The position numbers were made by a program, and so were the translations under genes. This document shows, one piece after another, positions 37,236 to 47,590 of a stretch of 64,000 bases of DNA. The stretch is from Nitzschia sp. pyKryTriq1. Taxonomy: Eukaryota; Bacillariophyta; Bacillariophyceae; Bacillariales; Bacillariaceae. The notes beneath the pieces were generated by a model. That model was not told the origin of the DNA, made no database searches, and saw only the letters and a program-made list of their open reading frames with translations. Numbering within the stretch: position 1 is the stretch's first letter; each line of letters starts with the position of its first letter. Location of the stretch: assembly GCA_956465555.1 (NCBI GenBank), contig OY101115.1:1984001-2048000 (forward strand). Reading direction: 5' to 3'.

Positions 37236-38447
37236 TTAATCAGTTATGTTGATGGACGCTCGGTCGAGCTTGGTCTTCAAGTAGTAAACATAGGCGGCCA
37301 AAAGAACAAAGGCGACAACGAAGATTCCAATAAAGATGGAAGCAGTCTTGTTGGCCTTGGATCCCACTTGCGTGATGATACCGTCCTTGCGAACGACCTT
37401 GATTCCGGAAATGTAGTTGCACGCGTTCTCGTTGGCTTGAGAGACGTATCCAGTGGCTTGAAGAGCCGTTTCGCACTTTCCGGCCATGTCATAGATTTGC
37501 TCGCAAAACTCAATCACTTGATCGGCATCTTGAGCGTCATTTCCATCGTTGTTGAATTCTTCGGGCTCTTTGCACGAAATACAGTCCATGGTGATGATGC
37601 TTTGCTTGGCGTAGGGGAGGCTTTCTCCTCCAGACAAGCCCTTGTAAGTGGTGACTCCAGCATAGTTGTCGGCGAAGGACGAGCACGTGTCATCAGAGAA
37701 AAGTCCAAGGTAGATAGCTCCTCCCTGTTCGGCACAGTAAGGGCCAATGTAATATTGCATCTCTTGTTCTTGATCGAGGCGGCGCCCGCCTTGATCTTGG
37801 TTTTGGTTTTGCGGTTGGTATTGCACACAACCAACATAATCAGCAAGTTGGAACTTTTCTTGTTGCTGTTGTTGGTCGTCGTTGTAAGGGTTTCGTGCGT
37901 CACAAATGTCGAGCATGTTGTACTTGGAGAGACACTCGTATTCGCAAACTTCCGCGTCGAAGTCATCACCCTTTCCGTCGTCATCATTACAGTCACACAT
38001 TGTTTGTGTGGTGTACTGACACTTGAACTGGTTGTAGTCGTCCACGGCTTCATAGTAAGTCGCAAGGAAGGTATTCATGTCAATAATGTAGTCTCCGTAC
38101 GCGCTGTTGCAGCCAGAAGCGCTAGAAGCGGAGCACGATCCGGTGGGACAAAGTCGGAAGCGAATAAGGCGCTTGGTTTGGATGCGAACATCCTCTTCAC
38201 CATCGGCTGCATCGTTCCATTGGGTAACATGGTGGCAGCCTTGGAATTTGATGGAGAAATCAGCGACCCAAGTGAAATCAATTTCTCCGGCGTCCTCAAG
38301 AGAACGGGCATTAGCCATAATCTTGGAACCCAAGGAAGAGCCAACAGGAATGTTGTCAACTTTGGTGGCAGCCATCTTAGGGTTACCGTAGATGGGCAAA
38401 GTGGCCGAGGCCAAGCCGAATGTAAGGAAAGACAAGAAAAACTTCAT
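37236..38447 (-). CDS. Cys- and N/Q-rich type I membrane protein, silicanin-like (paralog 1)
   Basis: The protein has 403 residues from the ATG at 38447; three T-rich bases and a TTCTTCAG acceptor lie just before it, suggesting a 5' untranslated intron. A signal peptide (MKFFLSFLTFGLASA) is followed by a luminal region. That region has the block FSIKFQGCHHVTQW, RLIRFRLCP and YGDYIIDMNTFLATYY. Cys-rich acidic and Gln/Asn-rich stretches follow (QNQNQDQGG), then RRL near residue 220, then YYIGPYCAEQGGAIYLGLF. A C-terminal transmembrane helix (ASIFIGIFVVAFVLLAAY) and a short basic tail complete it. Signal peptide, R-x-L site, N/Q- and Cys-rich domain and single membrane span together recall diatom silicanin-1, which sits in silica deposition vesicle membranes. 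This match is by layout and is inference. It is divergent from its paralog at 39539. Confidence 0.8.
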   Translation of the reverse strand: MKFFLSFLTFGLASATLPIYGNPKMAATKVDNIPVGSSLGSKIMANARSLEDAGEIDFTWVADFSIKFQGCHHVTQWNDAADGEEDVRIQTKRLIRFRLCPTGSCSASSASGCNSAYGDYIIDMNTFLATYYEAVDDYNQFKCQYTTQTMCDCNDDDGKGDDFDAEVCEYECLSKYNMLDICDARNPYNDDQQQQQEKFQLADYVGCVQYQPQNQNQDQGGRRLDQEQEMQYYIGPYCAEQGGAIYLGLFSDDTCSSFADNYAGVTTYKGLSGGESLPYAKQSIITMDCISCKEPEEFNNDGNDAQDADQVIEFCEQIYDMAGKCETALQATGYVSQANENACNYISGIKVVRKDGIITQVGSKANKTASIFIGIFVVAFVLLAAYVYYLKTKLDRASINITD

Positions 38448-39538
38448 TTTGGCAATCTGAAGAAACAGAAACAAAAAAGGTTAGACGAAACACTTTGGAA
38501 AGTAGAGTCGAAAGAAGCTGGGGATCTTGCATTCGTTTTTCAGCTAGCTAGATAGATAGAGACCCGTGTACGAGGAACGGCATCAAAGAACTACCGACAG
38601 CCGACGAAGCCACAGGAACATCTCTGTCGGACCTCATCTCTGCCTATCTCTTTTCCTTGGCAGTCTCCACCGTCTTCCAGAGTATCGACTACGTATTAAA
38701 TCAACACCATCTCTCTCTCTCGGCATCAACCGAAGTCAAGTCCCATGGTTCTCATTGCACATACCTTCTTGGCAATTGAAATTGTTGTGGTGTGCAACAG
38801 AGAAAAGGATGTGTGTTTGGTGATCTTCTAAGTTCCGTTACACTGTGCATTGGGATGTGTTGGTTTTCTACGGTTATTATCATCTAATGTTACATTGAAC
38901 AATGATTATCCTTATATATTTTTATATAGAAATGGCGAGCGTTGAAATTCGCCGGATATCCTCATACCTCTCTTCTAGCCATAATGAACCCAATTTTTTC
39001 GCAGAACCAGTTGCTCGCGCCCAACGATGGGAAAATAAGGGATAGCACATGGTTGATGGTAAATGTTTATATTCGTGTTCGTATAAACTAAGGTTGTCCC
39101 TAGAAGGTTTATGTTAACCTACATGTCTGAAGGCTATATTTGCGAGCACATCGGTTTTCACCTGATCTCTGCAACGCTGCCTCGAAAACCTTGTGTTATC
39201 GAAGATCACCAAGAATACACAAATCGATGTTGATTAGACTATCAGGCAGGTGAGGAAGATTGACGATGATGATGATGATGATGATGACGATGATGACCTT
39301 GTTGAATTGATGTCACCCATTGGGAGATGCTGAACACCATAAAAGACTGTACTGTAGGATCGAAGAAGAGGAAGCAGCGATTCGAAAGCTGCCCTGGATT
39401 CATTTTGGGTCCCACAGAAGTGACGCGTTTCCACCGTTCCCAGGGAAGAAAACGATGGTGGCTTTTGTGGGACGACGTCTCGCCTGATAATATCGTGAAG
39501 TAGCTTCTCACATTGTCGTCTCTTTTTCCAGATTTATA
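38448..39538. promoter_or_regulatory. Shared upstream region of the two membrane paralogs
   Basis: These are 1.1 kb between head-to-head start codons. Each ATG is preceded within about 10-15 bases by a pyrimidine tract and AG, so both genes may have 5' untranslated introns here. A GAT/GAC repeat lies at about 39258-39295. No coding feature is supported. Confidence 0.45.
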
Positions 39539-40831
39539 ATGAAGCTTTCCGTCGCTCTTGTTGCCATCAGCGCTGCTGTGGCCTCCGCCAACCCTTTTGC
39601 TCCTGCAAAGAGCGCCAACAACGGCAAAACTGCCTACATCAACAACTTGATGAAGGGAGCCAAGGTCGTTCGTGCACTTGAAGAAGCCCAAAACGGGCAG
39701 GCCGAGGAGTACCAAGTCGATATTTCTTCTTACTCTATCAAGTTCGAAAAGTGCCAGTTCATCAAGTCTTACTCTGACGATCTCGCCGACGACGAGGATT
39801 CCGAAACTGTCCTCGCCACCAAGCGATTTGTTGTTTTCCGCTTGTGCCCGAACAACTCTTGCAGCAGCTGCAACTATGGATATGGAGAATACATTGTCGA
39901 TCTTGAGACCTACCTTTACGCTACTGTCCAATACCAACAAGAGGTTCAACAAGAAATGTGCAATGCCTGTGCCGAGTGCGGAAACTGGAACGACCAGGCT
40001 GGTGACGACCAGGCTGGTGGTCAAGACGACGCTCAAGACGCCCAAGATGGAGATGCCAACCGAAAGCTTCAACAATACTCGGCCGACTGCAACTCGTGTT
40101 ATGACGAGTGCATGAAGATCGAAAACATGAATGCGAACGGCTACATTGATGCCACAAACTTCCTCGAGTGCCAGATGATCTACGATCCTGAGGATGATGG
40201 CAAGGCCGCCCTCTATGCTGGCCCCATGTGCGCCAGCCAAGGAGCCAAGATCAAGATTGCTGTGTTCACTGACGAGTACTGCAACGTTAACGACTCCAGC
40301 AAGGACGTTGATGACTATCTCATGGATGGCAATGGTAACTCCATGAAGCTTTCACATGCTCTTTTGAAAACCACCTACTCGTCGTCTTCATGCATTTCCT
40401 GCACTGCTGCTCAAGACCAAAATCAAGACCAGAACAACAACGGTGATAACGCCCAGGAACAAGGAGCTCAGGTGCTTGAAATGTGTGGCGAACTCTACGA
40501 AGCCGCCGCCAAGTGCGAGAAGGCTCATGGATTCGACACTGGATACTCCGGTTACGATGGTTACGAGAACCAAGCCGCCAACGAAGATGTTGTGTGCGAT
40601 TTCATTGATTCCATTGGAGCTGGAAGTTATGACGAGCAGGGTGAAATTGTTGTGAACGGAGGAAACAGCTCATCCCGTGGAGGTGCCAAGACAACCGGTG
40701 GACAAAAATTCGCCCTTACGTTCTTCATCCTTGGAACTGTCGGACTTGCAATGTACGCTGGTATGCTTCACTCGAAGCTGACCAAGGGATCTTCTGACGG
40801 TCTCTCTACCCAAGGTGGCGCCATGGCGTAA
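39539..40831 (+). CDS. Cys- and N/Q-rich type I membrane protein, silicanin-like (paralog 2)
   Basis: The 430-residue protein is colinear with the product of the gene at 37236. It has a signal peptide (MKLSVALVAISAAVASA), the same YSIKFEKCQFIKSY, RFVVFRLCP, YGEYIVDLETYL and LYAGPMCASQGAKIKIAVF blocks, and many Cys pairs. An acidic Asp/Gln-rich insert (QAGDDQAGGQDDAQDAQDGD) is followed directly by RKL near residue 173, an R-x-L candidate processing site. A further Gln/Asn tract lies near 295-305. A C-terminal transmembrane helix (KFALTFFILGTVGLAMYAGM) and a short tail end it. Upstream, TCTTTTTCCAG lies 8 bases before the ATG. Identity with its paralog is clear but moderate, so the duplication is old. 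A cell wall or silica-vesicle role is inference. Confidence 0.82.
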   Translation: MKLSVALVAISAAVASANPFAPAKSANNGKTAYINNLMKGAKVVRALEEAQNGQAEEYQVDISSYSIKFEKCQFIKSYSDDLADDEDSETVLATKRFVVFRLCPNNSCSSCNYGYGEYIVDLETYLYATVQYQQEVQQEMCNACAECGNWNDQAGDDQAGGQDDAQDAQDGDANRKLQQYSADCNSCYDECMKIENMNANGYIDATNFLECQMIYDPEDDGKAALYAGPMCASQGAKIKIAVFTDEYCNVNDSSKDVDDYLMDGNGNSMKLSHALLKTTYSSSSCISCTAAQDQNQDQNNNGDNAQEQGAQVLEMCGELYEAAAKCEKAHGFDTGYSGYDGYENQAANEDVVCDFIDSIGAGSYDEQGEIVVNGGNSSSRGGAKTTGGQKFALTFFILGTVGLAMYAGMLHSKLTKGSSDGLSTQGGAMA

Positions 40832-41773
40832 ATTTGAATAATGTAACATTGTATCTATAGCACGTGTGGTGGGACGTACAACTTAGAATTGCCATATTGA
40901 ATTTCTGCAATACCTTCTTTCTAGATGAGAATAGACTCCTAATAACGAGGAGGAGGAGTCGTCAATTTTTTTCAAACTATTGCTCCTATTTTAAAAAAAA
41001 ATACGATTCTTCTTCCTTGCCTTTTTGTCGGAGAAATACTGTATCCATGCTTTAGTAGTTCTTGTCGAAAGGAAATATTGAGACACCGGACGAAGTCTCG
41101 ATTGAGTCTTCTTCATCGATGATTCTCCCAGACTTGTACCAGACACAGTACTTACTATAATGTACCGAACTTGTTTTACTCTTTGAACCAGGCGTGTCCC
41201 CGCACCAGCATTCCTAGTACTCAATACTGTCTAGAACGAAGGGTACGACAACACGATGATTCGTCTCGTCCTCACTTGTTTTCGTTGCTTCTTCCTTAGT
41301 CACTGTCTGGCAGAACAGCAGCAGTATTAGTAGTAGCTACCAGAGTATCAACATACCAGGTGCTGCAAGCTCTTAATCCCGACGAGTATAAAGTTGAAAT
41401 GCAATCATCTACGATGACCCACTTGTACATACCTGGAGCAACAGATTCATTTAGGTCGACGCACTCTTGCTCAAATACGCAACCAAGGAGTATTTGGCAG
41501 TGGAGCATAGGCTTTCCCTTTCGATGGCAGGACTACTAGGAAGGGAGCGGCTATACGAATACTAACAATCATTCTGCAAGGCGCCCATACTACTGCAAAG
41601 GAATCGACCAACGCAATCTCAATGGCACGGAATCAGAAACTACTACTACTAGGAAGCATCCATCCAAGTAGAGAGACAGCGGATGGTGAAACGACTACAC
41701 CCTACTTCCGTTCGTCACGAAACCTCAAATCGCAACGCAACATTCTTGCTCATATACACTTTTCTAGACTCGA
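40832..41773. other. Intergenic region before eL6
   Basis: These are 940 bases between the ends of two converging genes. Short frames are visible on the minus strand around 41296-41508 but none starts with a strong ATG context or shows a domain. An A-run lies at 40993-41000. Nothing else is recognised. Confidence 0.4.
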
Positions 41774-42571
41774 TTAGAACTGCATCAAGTGCGGCTTGTC
41801 TCCCGAAGTCAGCGTGAACTGTGCGGCAAGGTAAGCTTCCAACATATCAGTAGCGGCAACCGCCTTCAAGAGTGCAGCGTCCACCTTTTGTTGGTCTGCC
41901 TTGCGCTGGTCACTGACGACCGCTTGTTTCGGTGCGTCTCCCAAAAAGAATTCATCCTCTCCCTCCTTCTTTTCGTCCTTGGCCCGGGAGAAGTATTCGT
42001 CAGTGATCGACGAGACATCCACTCCCGAAACATCCACCTTGGTAGAAGTGGCAATTACATATGCTTGGTTTACACGGCGAAGAGGGACTCCATTGATTTT
42101 GTAAGGTCCCGAAACGAGAAGAAGACCAGATTCTAGGGCCTTCAAGCAAACAACACGCTTTCCTCGGAATCGTCCAGCAAGAAGGATGACAACAGTACCT
42201 GGCGTGAGGGATTTGCGCACCCGGGGAGGCTAGAGTGTCGATCAAGAGCAAACGAGAAAGCGGTGAGCCTTTTGATCCCCATATAATCAATCAAATGAGA
42301 TAACCAACACACGGGGGATCACTTACGTTTTGCTTAACCTTGTAAGAAGGTTTTACAGGCTTGACGTCTTCAGCCGGGTAATAACGAGGACTTTTGGTCT
42401 GTTGGAACGAGGGAACAAAGCAAGGATTAGCAAAGCATCGGATTATATCGGATAACGACAAAATTCGACAAACTCAAATGAACTCCCAGCAACGCCACAT
42501 CTAGCCGCGGAGACAACGATAATGCATGCCGAAGTATCCGTCACGAAAGAAAGACTTACTGCTGCTGTCAT
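41774..42571 (-). CDS. RPL6: Large-subunit ribosomal protein eL6
   Basis: Three exons are inferred: 42571-42560 (MTAA), 42398-42327 and 42229-41774, all phase 0, with GTAAGT donors at the two introns. The product has 179 residues. The second exon encodes PRYYPAEDVKPVKPSYK, and the third continues RKSLTPGTVVILLAGRFRGK, RVVCLKALESGLLLVSGPY and VPLRRVNQAYVIATSTKVDV. The last part is DQRKADQQKVDAALLKAV and the end is KPHLMQF. These follow eukaryotic eL6 throughout. The tiny first exon and early introns are typical of ribosomal protein genes. Confidence 0.95.
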
Positions 42572-43383
42572 GGTGAAAGGTTGTGCAGGAAGAGATAACA
42601 AAGGAGATAGAGTTGATCTGTCTTCGTGCCGCTAGCAAGGTGTTGGACCGCTATCATTCACGGCCGCGAGAAGAAGGGACGAAGAATGGAAAAGAGTTTC
42701 TACGGGAGATCCCGTAGCGCTGGTACGTTTCGATTTCAGTAAAGCGGTATGTCGGAGAATTCGACCCGATCGACCGGTCATGTGGACGACTGACAGACTG
42801 TTGATGGATCTGAAGATATGTGTATAAGTGATATTATCTATGTAGAGTACCTAGTGTGTATACGTAAGTTCGTAGTTGTGTCATTTCTAAAATTTTAATC
42901 ATCCTTCGTCGTCGTATATATATATAAAATTGGGGCTTAATAAAAACGGGAAGGCGTCCTCTCGGAACATGGGAGTTATCCGTTGTCACGCTATAGTGCA
43001 CAGTAAAAAGCTACGTAAATACAAATGTGAAAACCTTGCTGCCGCGCAAAACCATCCAAGTCGTTAATTACTCAGTGATTCTGAAGCAAGAAACTGACGC
43101 TAAATTCTGGCCGGCCCGCGCTGCGTTGAACCGTACAAAGTCACGTACGGTACCAGGTACTAGTATCCGCAGCGGGCGGGCGGCGGTCTTGTGCAGCAAG
43201 AAGCAAGATGTTGATGTTGTTGCCCTCCGGGAGTTGTGTTGGTTGTGCTGTTGTCTCTCTAGTCTAGTACTGTACGAGGCGAAGTCGATAGGATTGGTGT
43301 GTTTGTGTTGTGTCGTTTGCTACTATCCCCACGAGCTCCTTCATCCTCGTCATCGAACTGTTTGTTTGTAGCAAACGGCAGAC
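42572..43383. other. Divergent intergenic region
   Basis: These are 810 bases between the eL6 start and the large FAM13-like gene. GTAC-bearing palindromes lie at 43136-43166. A TA-rich stretch lies at 42914-42930. The last bases before 43384 (GTTTGTAGCAAACGGCAG) could be a 5' untranslated splice acceptor. No gene is supported. Confidence 0.4.
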
Positions 43384-46300
43384 ATGATGGTGTTGAACGC
43401 TGGCAGTGGCACAGACTCCGGAGGCACTGCCGCCCGAACAATGCTTCCAAACAATAATAAAAACCAGGCCTCGATGCGGCGTCGGCGGTCCAAGGGCACC
43501 ATTGCTGGTTTCGCATTTGGTAAATCAGGTGACTCTCCTAGTAGCTCCGTCAACGCTGGAGCTCCCTCAGAGAACGGTGAGCCGGCTGGTTCTAAAGATC
43601 ATACCCGTAGTACCAGCTCGGTGAGCGGGGGTTCAGTGGGAGGCACCCAACCACAACATTCCGGTGATGCTTCTTCTGCTCCCGCAAAACCCTGTCACGC
43701 GGCACGTCTAGCTTTGATGTGCTGTCAGAACGCCATTAGGATGGGAGCGCGGACACAATTAGGTCTGTGCCCCCCTGGTCGTGCGAGGAGAGGTTTGAAG
43801 GCGGCTTTGAGGGAGAAGGCTCGGAGCAACCGAGTGTCCCGCAATAGAACTCCTCAACCTCAAGCACCCACGGATACCGGAGGCTACTTTGGCGTGGACA
43901 AAATGCTCGGTTCGGATATTTTGGAAGACTACCCGGCACAGGAAGAGGACTTTCTCGTTACCACAAACACCTTTGATGCCGAAAGTGACGAGGAAGCTAG
44001 TAGTGGAGACGATGATGAGCTCAACAACCTGGCAGCTCTCATGAAGGAAGACTCGCCTGCGCTAGATGACGAGAAGAAGTATGACACTCTCAACGAGCCA
44101 TTGTTCACTCCGCTAGGGGTGGAAAATGCTCTTACAAACTCCACGGGCGGGGGAATGTCTGGAGGTGGCGCCTCTGGAAAGCTCCCCTTCAATAGGCGAA
44201 AGCTTCGTTATTTTGACTCTGTAACAGCCTCCGATAGGATTGCAGCGAGAGCTTACTTGACGGCCGAGACACGAAGGAGCAAGCAACGTGAGGTTGCGCT
44301 GCTATCAAAGCGCTTGAAGCGGTTGCAAAGGAGAGAGAAGCGAAGGATAAAGCAGGAAAAAGGAATACCCTTGACGGACGAAGACCTTAGCGATCAAGAA
44401 GACGATAGCAGAGACTCGGCGATTGTACCAGCGAATGTTTCTCAGTTCAAACACGCCATGCTTCCCTCAACGGCAGCAGCACTTGTTCTAGAGTGTCTGT
44501 CGCTGAACCCGCTTGAAAGTATAGAAGGTATGGCAAAATGCTATGATGGTATTGTGGCAGCCGGTGTTGCACTGTTGGAATCGGAGGTTAACGATCCAAC
44601 ATCGCCCGCTAACGACAAGGAACGCCGTACCCGGACAAGATCTGAGATCATGTCAGCCATTACACCCCTCTTGATCACTTCTCTGGAGCAACCATCGGGT
44701 GAGGTGATTCTTTCCATGGCTAGACTTCGCCGCATGTGTGGGACGCCAAGATATCAACGTCGTTTCGTTCAGCGAGTTGCCCCTTCGCTTATTCGACCAC
44801 CAAACGGCGCAATGTGGTGCCTTCGACATCAAAATGACATGGAGCCTATCCTTGCTGCTGCTGAACTTATTTTTGATTGCGCATCAGAGATCTTTTCTAA
44901 GGGATGGTACGATCGAGGGCAGCTGCTGCTCGCTGACAGCAAGCGCGCAGAGACATTGAATGCTGCTGCAATGCAACTGCGAAACTTGCGAAGTGGCCCT
45001 GGTGATCTAACTCTAGGGCACAGTCTTGGCGGACACGGTGGTTGGAGAACCTCGCGTGTTCACAAGGACGGCGGGAAGGGCTCGAACGAATCCTTGGCAG
45101 AGTGGGAAGTAATTGCAGTGGACAGAGAGATCCGCCTGTCAATTTCGAACATCTTTTCACTGGACTGGTCCCGAGTTCATGTACAATCTCGTGACAACGA
45201 CCTGGCACGGTCATACCACCGTTCGAGGCCGTCGGCCAAGCGTTCACCTGCCCTTCTTACTTCAGCCAGTGTAGCCAGTGGTGAGAGTAGTCCCAAGACA
45301 CCTGCTTCTACTCCTCTCAGTCCTCAGAGAGCTTCGAATACCAAGACAATGCCGACGTCGGCGCAGAGTGATAGCCCCTTTACCCATAATTTTAGCAGCA
45401 ACGAGCCAAGCGAACCAAGGTCGAAGAGTCCAATCCCACCACCTCCAAGTCATCACCCGCCCTTGTCGCCCCCACCCCCGAATCGGACATCGTCAGACGA
45501 AATGGAAGCGAAGTTTCCACACAACGACCAATTGTCGTCGAATTCATACAGCTTAGCTACCCCTCCCAGATCCCCTACGCAGAAGTCGCCAAAGAGGCTG
45601 GATACCGATGTACCACCCATGCCTACGTCCAGATCATCCCCCGCCTCTCCTTCAATGCGGGGACCGATGTCAAATGTCAAAGAGTCCATTTCTGGGCCAC
45701 AGGCATCCTCCCCAGGACCCCCTCAGTCGGATAAACATGCTGCTCCACTGTCACCATCATCCGTTGCGACTGGTGCATCGACGGACAACATGCCAGCTCG
45801 ATTCATGTCGTCTGTTTCCTCTGTCGGTTCCACTCTGGGAGGTACAATGGGCACGCAGCCTGCCCACTATCGCATGTTGACGTCAACAGCTGCGGAGAGA
45901 AAGCGAACGGTTGCAGCTTGCCGTGCTTTGCGCGCACAGATCACAAGGTTCGAAGACGCATTTATTCAGCTACATGGTCGACCACCGAAAGGTGCAGCAG
46001 AGCGTGCTCCGCTCGCTACAACTTACGCTCAGTATCGTGAATGGAAGAGGGCGATTCGAGCAGATGCAGCTTGCAGAATACAGGCATTATTCCGCGGAGC
46101 AAGATGCAGATGGGGATTGCTACGCAGCAACGACCCCCGCATTTCTCGTGTCATCATGTCGAGGGCTGGCCGCCAAGGTTTCAGCGAGTCCAAAGATGGA
46201 ATCCTTACGCCTGGTCAAGACAGTGTACTGGAGCAGCTCAGCATTCCTGCTGAAATTGGCGAACCCGTGGCGAAGATCGGGGATATCGCTCAAGCACCGG

Positions 46301-47079
46301 GTGTTGGATCGATTGGACCAGATGGCTTTCCAACTCAAAGTACTAATGTGCATTCCCTCGCTCCTCAGTGGGGCAATGTAGTTCGGAGACGCTCCGGAGG
46401 ACCGAACGACGGCACGGGGAGTGCTTCTCCAGTTCCGAGACCGAATTCGTCTTCGTCTCCTTCGGGTGGTGCATCTGCATCTTCCTCCGTTGCTTCTGGC
46501 GAGTTTGGCAGGATGCCACTGTCCGACCTTCAGGCGCATAAGCGGGAGTTGAAGCAGCAGCTCAAGCAGTATGACATGAGTTTCGCCCGACGACACGGAA
46601 GAATGCCTGTGAAGGCAGAAAAGGAGCCGATTCGTCACCTCTATGAACGATACAACGCACTCAAGAGTCAAATTATATCAATGGAACAAGATTCGGGGCG
46701 ATCGGCTAGCTCTTCACCAGTTGCCAGTCAACAAGGCCCTGCCGTACTTCCCCAAAGGACGTTGTCTCCTGTCTCGAGTACACATAGTGGTGGAAGCTCA
46801 GATTCCCCTCCGCCTGCACGAAGAGCCAATGCACCGCAACGGACACCACCTGGCGCGACAGCTCCGCCTGCTGGGCCATCTTCGCAAGATCTCGCTGCCC
46901 TCAAGGCTGAAAAGCAAAGACTTCACCAAATGCTCCGCGCTTACGAGAAGGACTTTTTCAAAGAACACAAACGCCAGGTCTCTAGTTTCGCTGATATCAG
47001 ACCGGTTGCTAGCAACTATCGCCGCTACAAGGAGATCAAGAAGGCGATTGCTGCGATTGCACATGGTGGAGAAAGATAG
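43384..47079 (+). CDS. Large protein with three FAM13-like C-terminal repeats and an IQ motif
   Basis: This single-exon protein has 1231 residues. The N-terminal third is Ser/Gly-rich, then acidic. A basic coiled segment lies near 300-330 (KRLKRLQRREKRRIKQEKG). A globular region (about 350-620) contains FKHAMLPSTAAALVLECL, LSMARLRRMCGTPRYQRRF and APSLIRPPNGAMWCLR. I cannot name it. Residues about 620-830 are Ser/Pro-rich. Three related helical repeats follow. Each has a basic helix, then FE/YD/YE-x-x-F and a HGR/HKR turn, ending in a TYAQYREWKR-type helix (about 838-895, 1044-1100 and 1168-1225). They resemble the C-terminal module of FAM13 proteins. An IQ-like motif (CRIQALFRGARCRWGLL) follows the first. 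It is probably a cytoskeletal or trafficking scaffold, by inference. Confidence 0.75.
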   Translation: MMVLNAGSGTDSGGTAARTMLPNNNKNQASMRRRRSKGTIAGFAFGKSGDSPSSSVNAGAPSENGEPAGSKDHTRSTSSVSGGSVGGTQPQHSGDASSAPAKPCHAARLALMCCQNAIRMGARTQLGLCPPGRARRGLKAALREKARSNRVSRNRTPQPQAPTDTGGYFGVDKMLGSDILEDYPAQEEDFLVTTNTFDAESDEEASSGDDDELNNLAALMKEDSPALDDEKKYDTLNEPLFTPLGVENALTNSTGGGMSGGGASGKLPFNRRKLRYFDSVTASDRIAARAYLTAETRRSKQREVALLSKRLKRLQRREKRRIKQEKGIPLTDEDLSDQEDDSRDSAIVPANVSQFKHAMLPSTAAALVLECLSLNPLESIEGMAKCYDGIVAAGVALLESEVNDPTSPANDKERRTRTRSEIMSAITPLLITSLEQPSGEVILSMARLRRMCGTPRYQRRFVQRVAPSLIRPPNGAMWCLRHQNDMEPILAAAELIFDCASEIFSKGWYDRGQLLLADSKRAETLNAAAMQLRNLRSGPGDLTLGHSLGGHGGWRTSRVHKDGGKGSNESLAEWEVIAVDREIRLSISNIFSLDWSRVHVQSRDNDLARSYHRSRPSAKRSPALLTSASVASGESSPKTPASTPLSPQRASNTKTMPTSAQSDSPFTHNFSSNEPSEPRSKSPIPPPPSHHPPLSPPPPNRTSSDEMEAKFPHNDQLSSNSYSLATPPRSPTQKSPKRLDTDVPPMPTSRSSPASPSMRGPMSNVKESISGPQASSPGPPQSDKHAAPLSPSSVATGASTDNMPARFMSSVSSVGSTLGGTMGTQPAHYRMLTSTAAERKRTVAACRALRAQITRFEDAFIQLHGRPPKGAAERAPLATTYAQYREWKRAIRADAACRIQALFRGARCRWGLLRSNDPRISRVIMSRAGRQGFSESKDGILTPGQDSVLEQLSIPAEIGEPVAKIGDIAQAPGVGSIGPDGFPTQSTNVHSLAPQWGNVVRRRSGGPNDGTGSASPVPRPNSSSSPSGGASASSSVASGEFGRMPLSDLQAHKRELKQQLKQYDMSFARRHGRMPVKAEKEPIRHLYERYNALKSQIISMEQDSGRSASSSPVASQQGPAVLPQRTLSPVSSTHSGGSSDSPPPARRANAPQRTPPGATAPPAGPSSQDLAALKAEKQRLHQMLRAYEKDFFKEHKRQVSSFADIRPVASNYRRYKEIKKAIAAIAHGGER

Positions 47080-47590
47080 TTTGCATTTTGCGTTATCAGC
47101 TATGTAACGACGTCTTTCATTGAATATAGACCACCAATACTCTAGAGACTACCTAGTCCTCATACCTCCTATGTTGGGTCATGTTGTCTTTGCATGCTGC
47201 CCGTGACATGAAAATTTAGTCATCTACTCGTACGAGTACTATAGTAAAAGTACGTTTACGGTCGTCACGTCTGACTTCTGGGAGGTGTTAAATTTAGGGT
47301 CCCCTAAATTTTTGCAAGAAGAAGGGAGGGAGAGGCGCGGCCGACCCCAATTTTGGGAACGCGCGAGCCCCGCCTCGCCTCAGAACTTCCTGAAGTCGGA
47401 CACGTCATCCACCAACAACGACACATTTTCACCCGGGTGCGGGACGAATTTACGAACACATCGTCATTCATCACCACCACCGTCGCATCTCTCGCTCATC
47501 ATCCCGTCTTTTCTCCCTTTTTTCATTTCTACCACGACATCAACTCATTATAATCATCGCATTGATATCGAAAAATCATTTCCCAATAAT
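47080..47590. other. Intergenic region upstream of the one-helix LHC-like gene
   Basis: It contains a 22-base palindromic repeat at 47290-47311 and a C/T-rich leader (about 47440-47530) before the start at 47591. An open frame runs in from 47285 but its early part is not protein-like. No other gene is seen. Confidence 0.4.
47290..47311. repeat. Inverted repeat AAATTTAGGG-TC-CCCTAAATTT
   Basis: Perfect 10-base arms surround a two-base centre. It lies 280 bases upstream of the LHC-like start codon in a tandem-orientation spacer. It could be a protein-binding dyad or a hairpin in a leader RNA. Confidence 0.7.

Noticed and set aside
37368-38555. Long plus-strand open frame (395 codons) opposite membrane paralog 1
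   Set aside because: It is antisense to a protein with signal peptide, membrane helix and a paralog. Its own sequence is repetitive Val/Leu/Ile, typical of a shadow frame.
39242-40240. Minus-strand open frame (332 codons) opposite membrane paralog 2
   Set aside because: Same reason: the plus-strand product is colinear with its paralog, and the antisense product has no domain.
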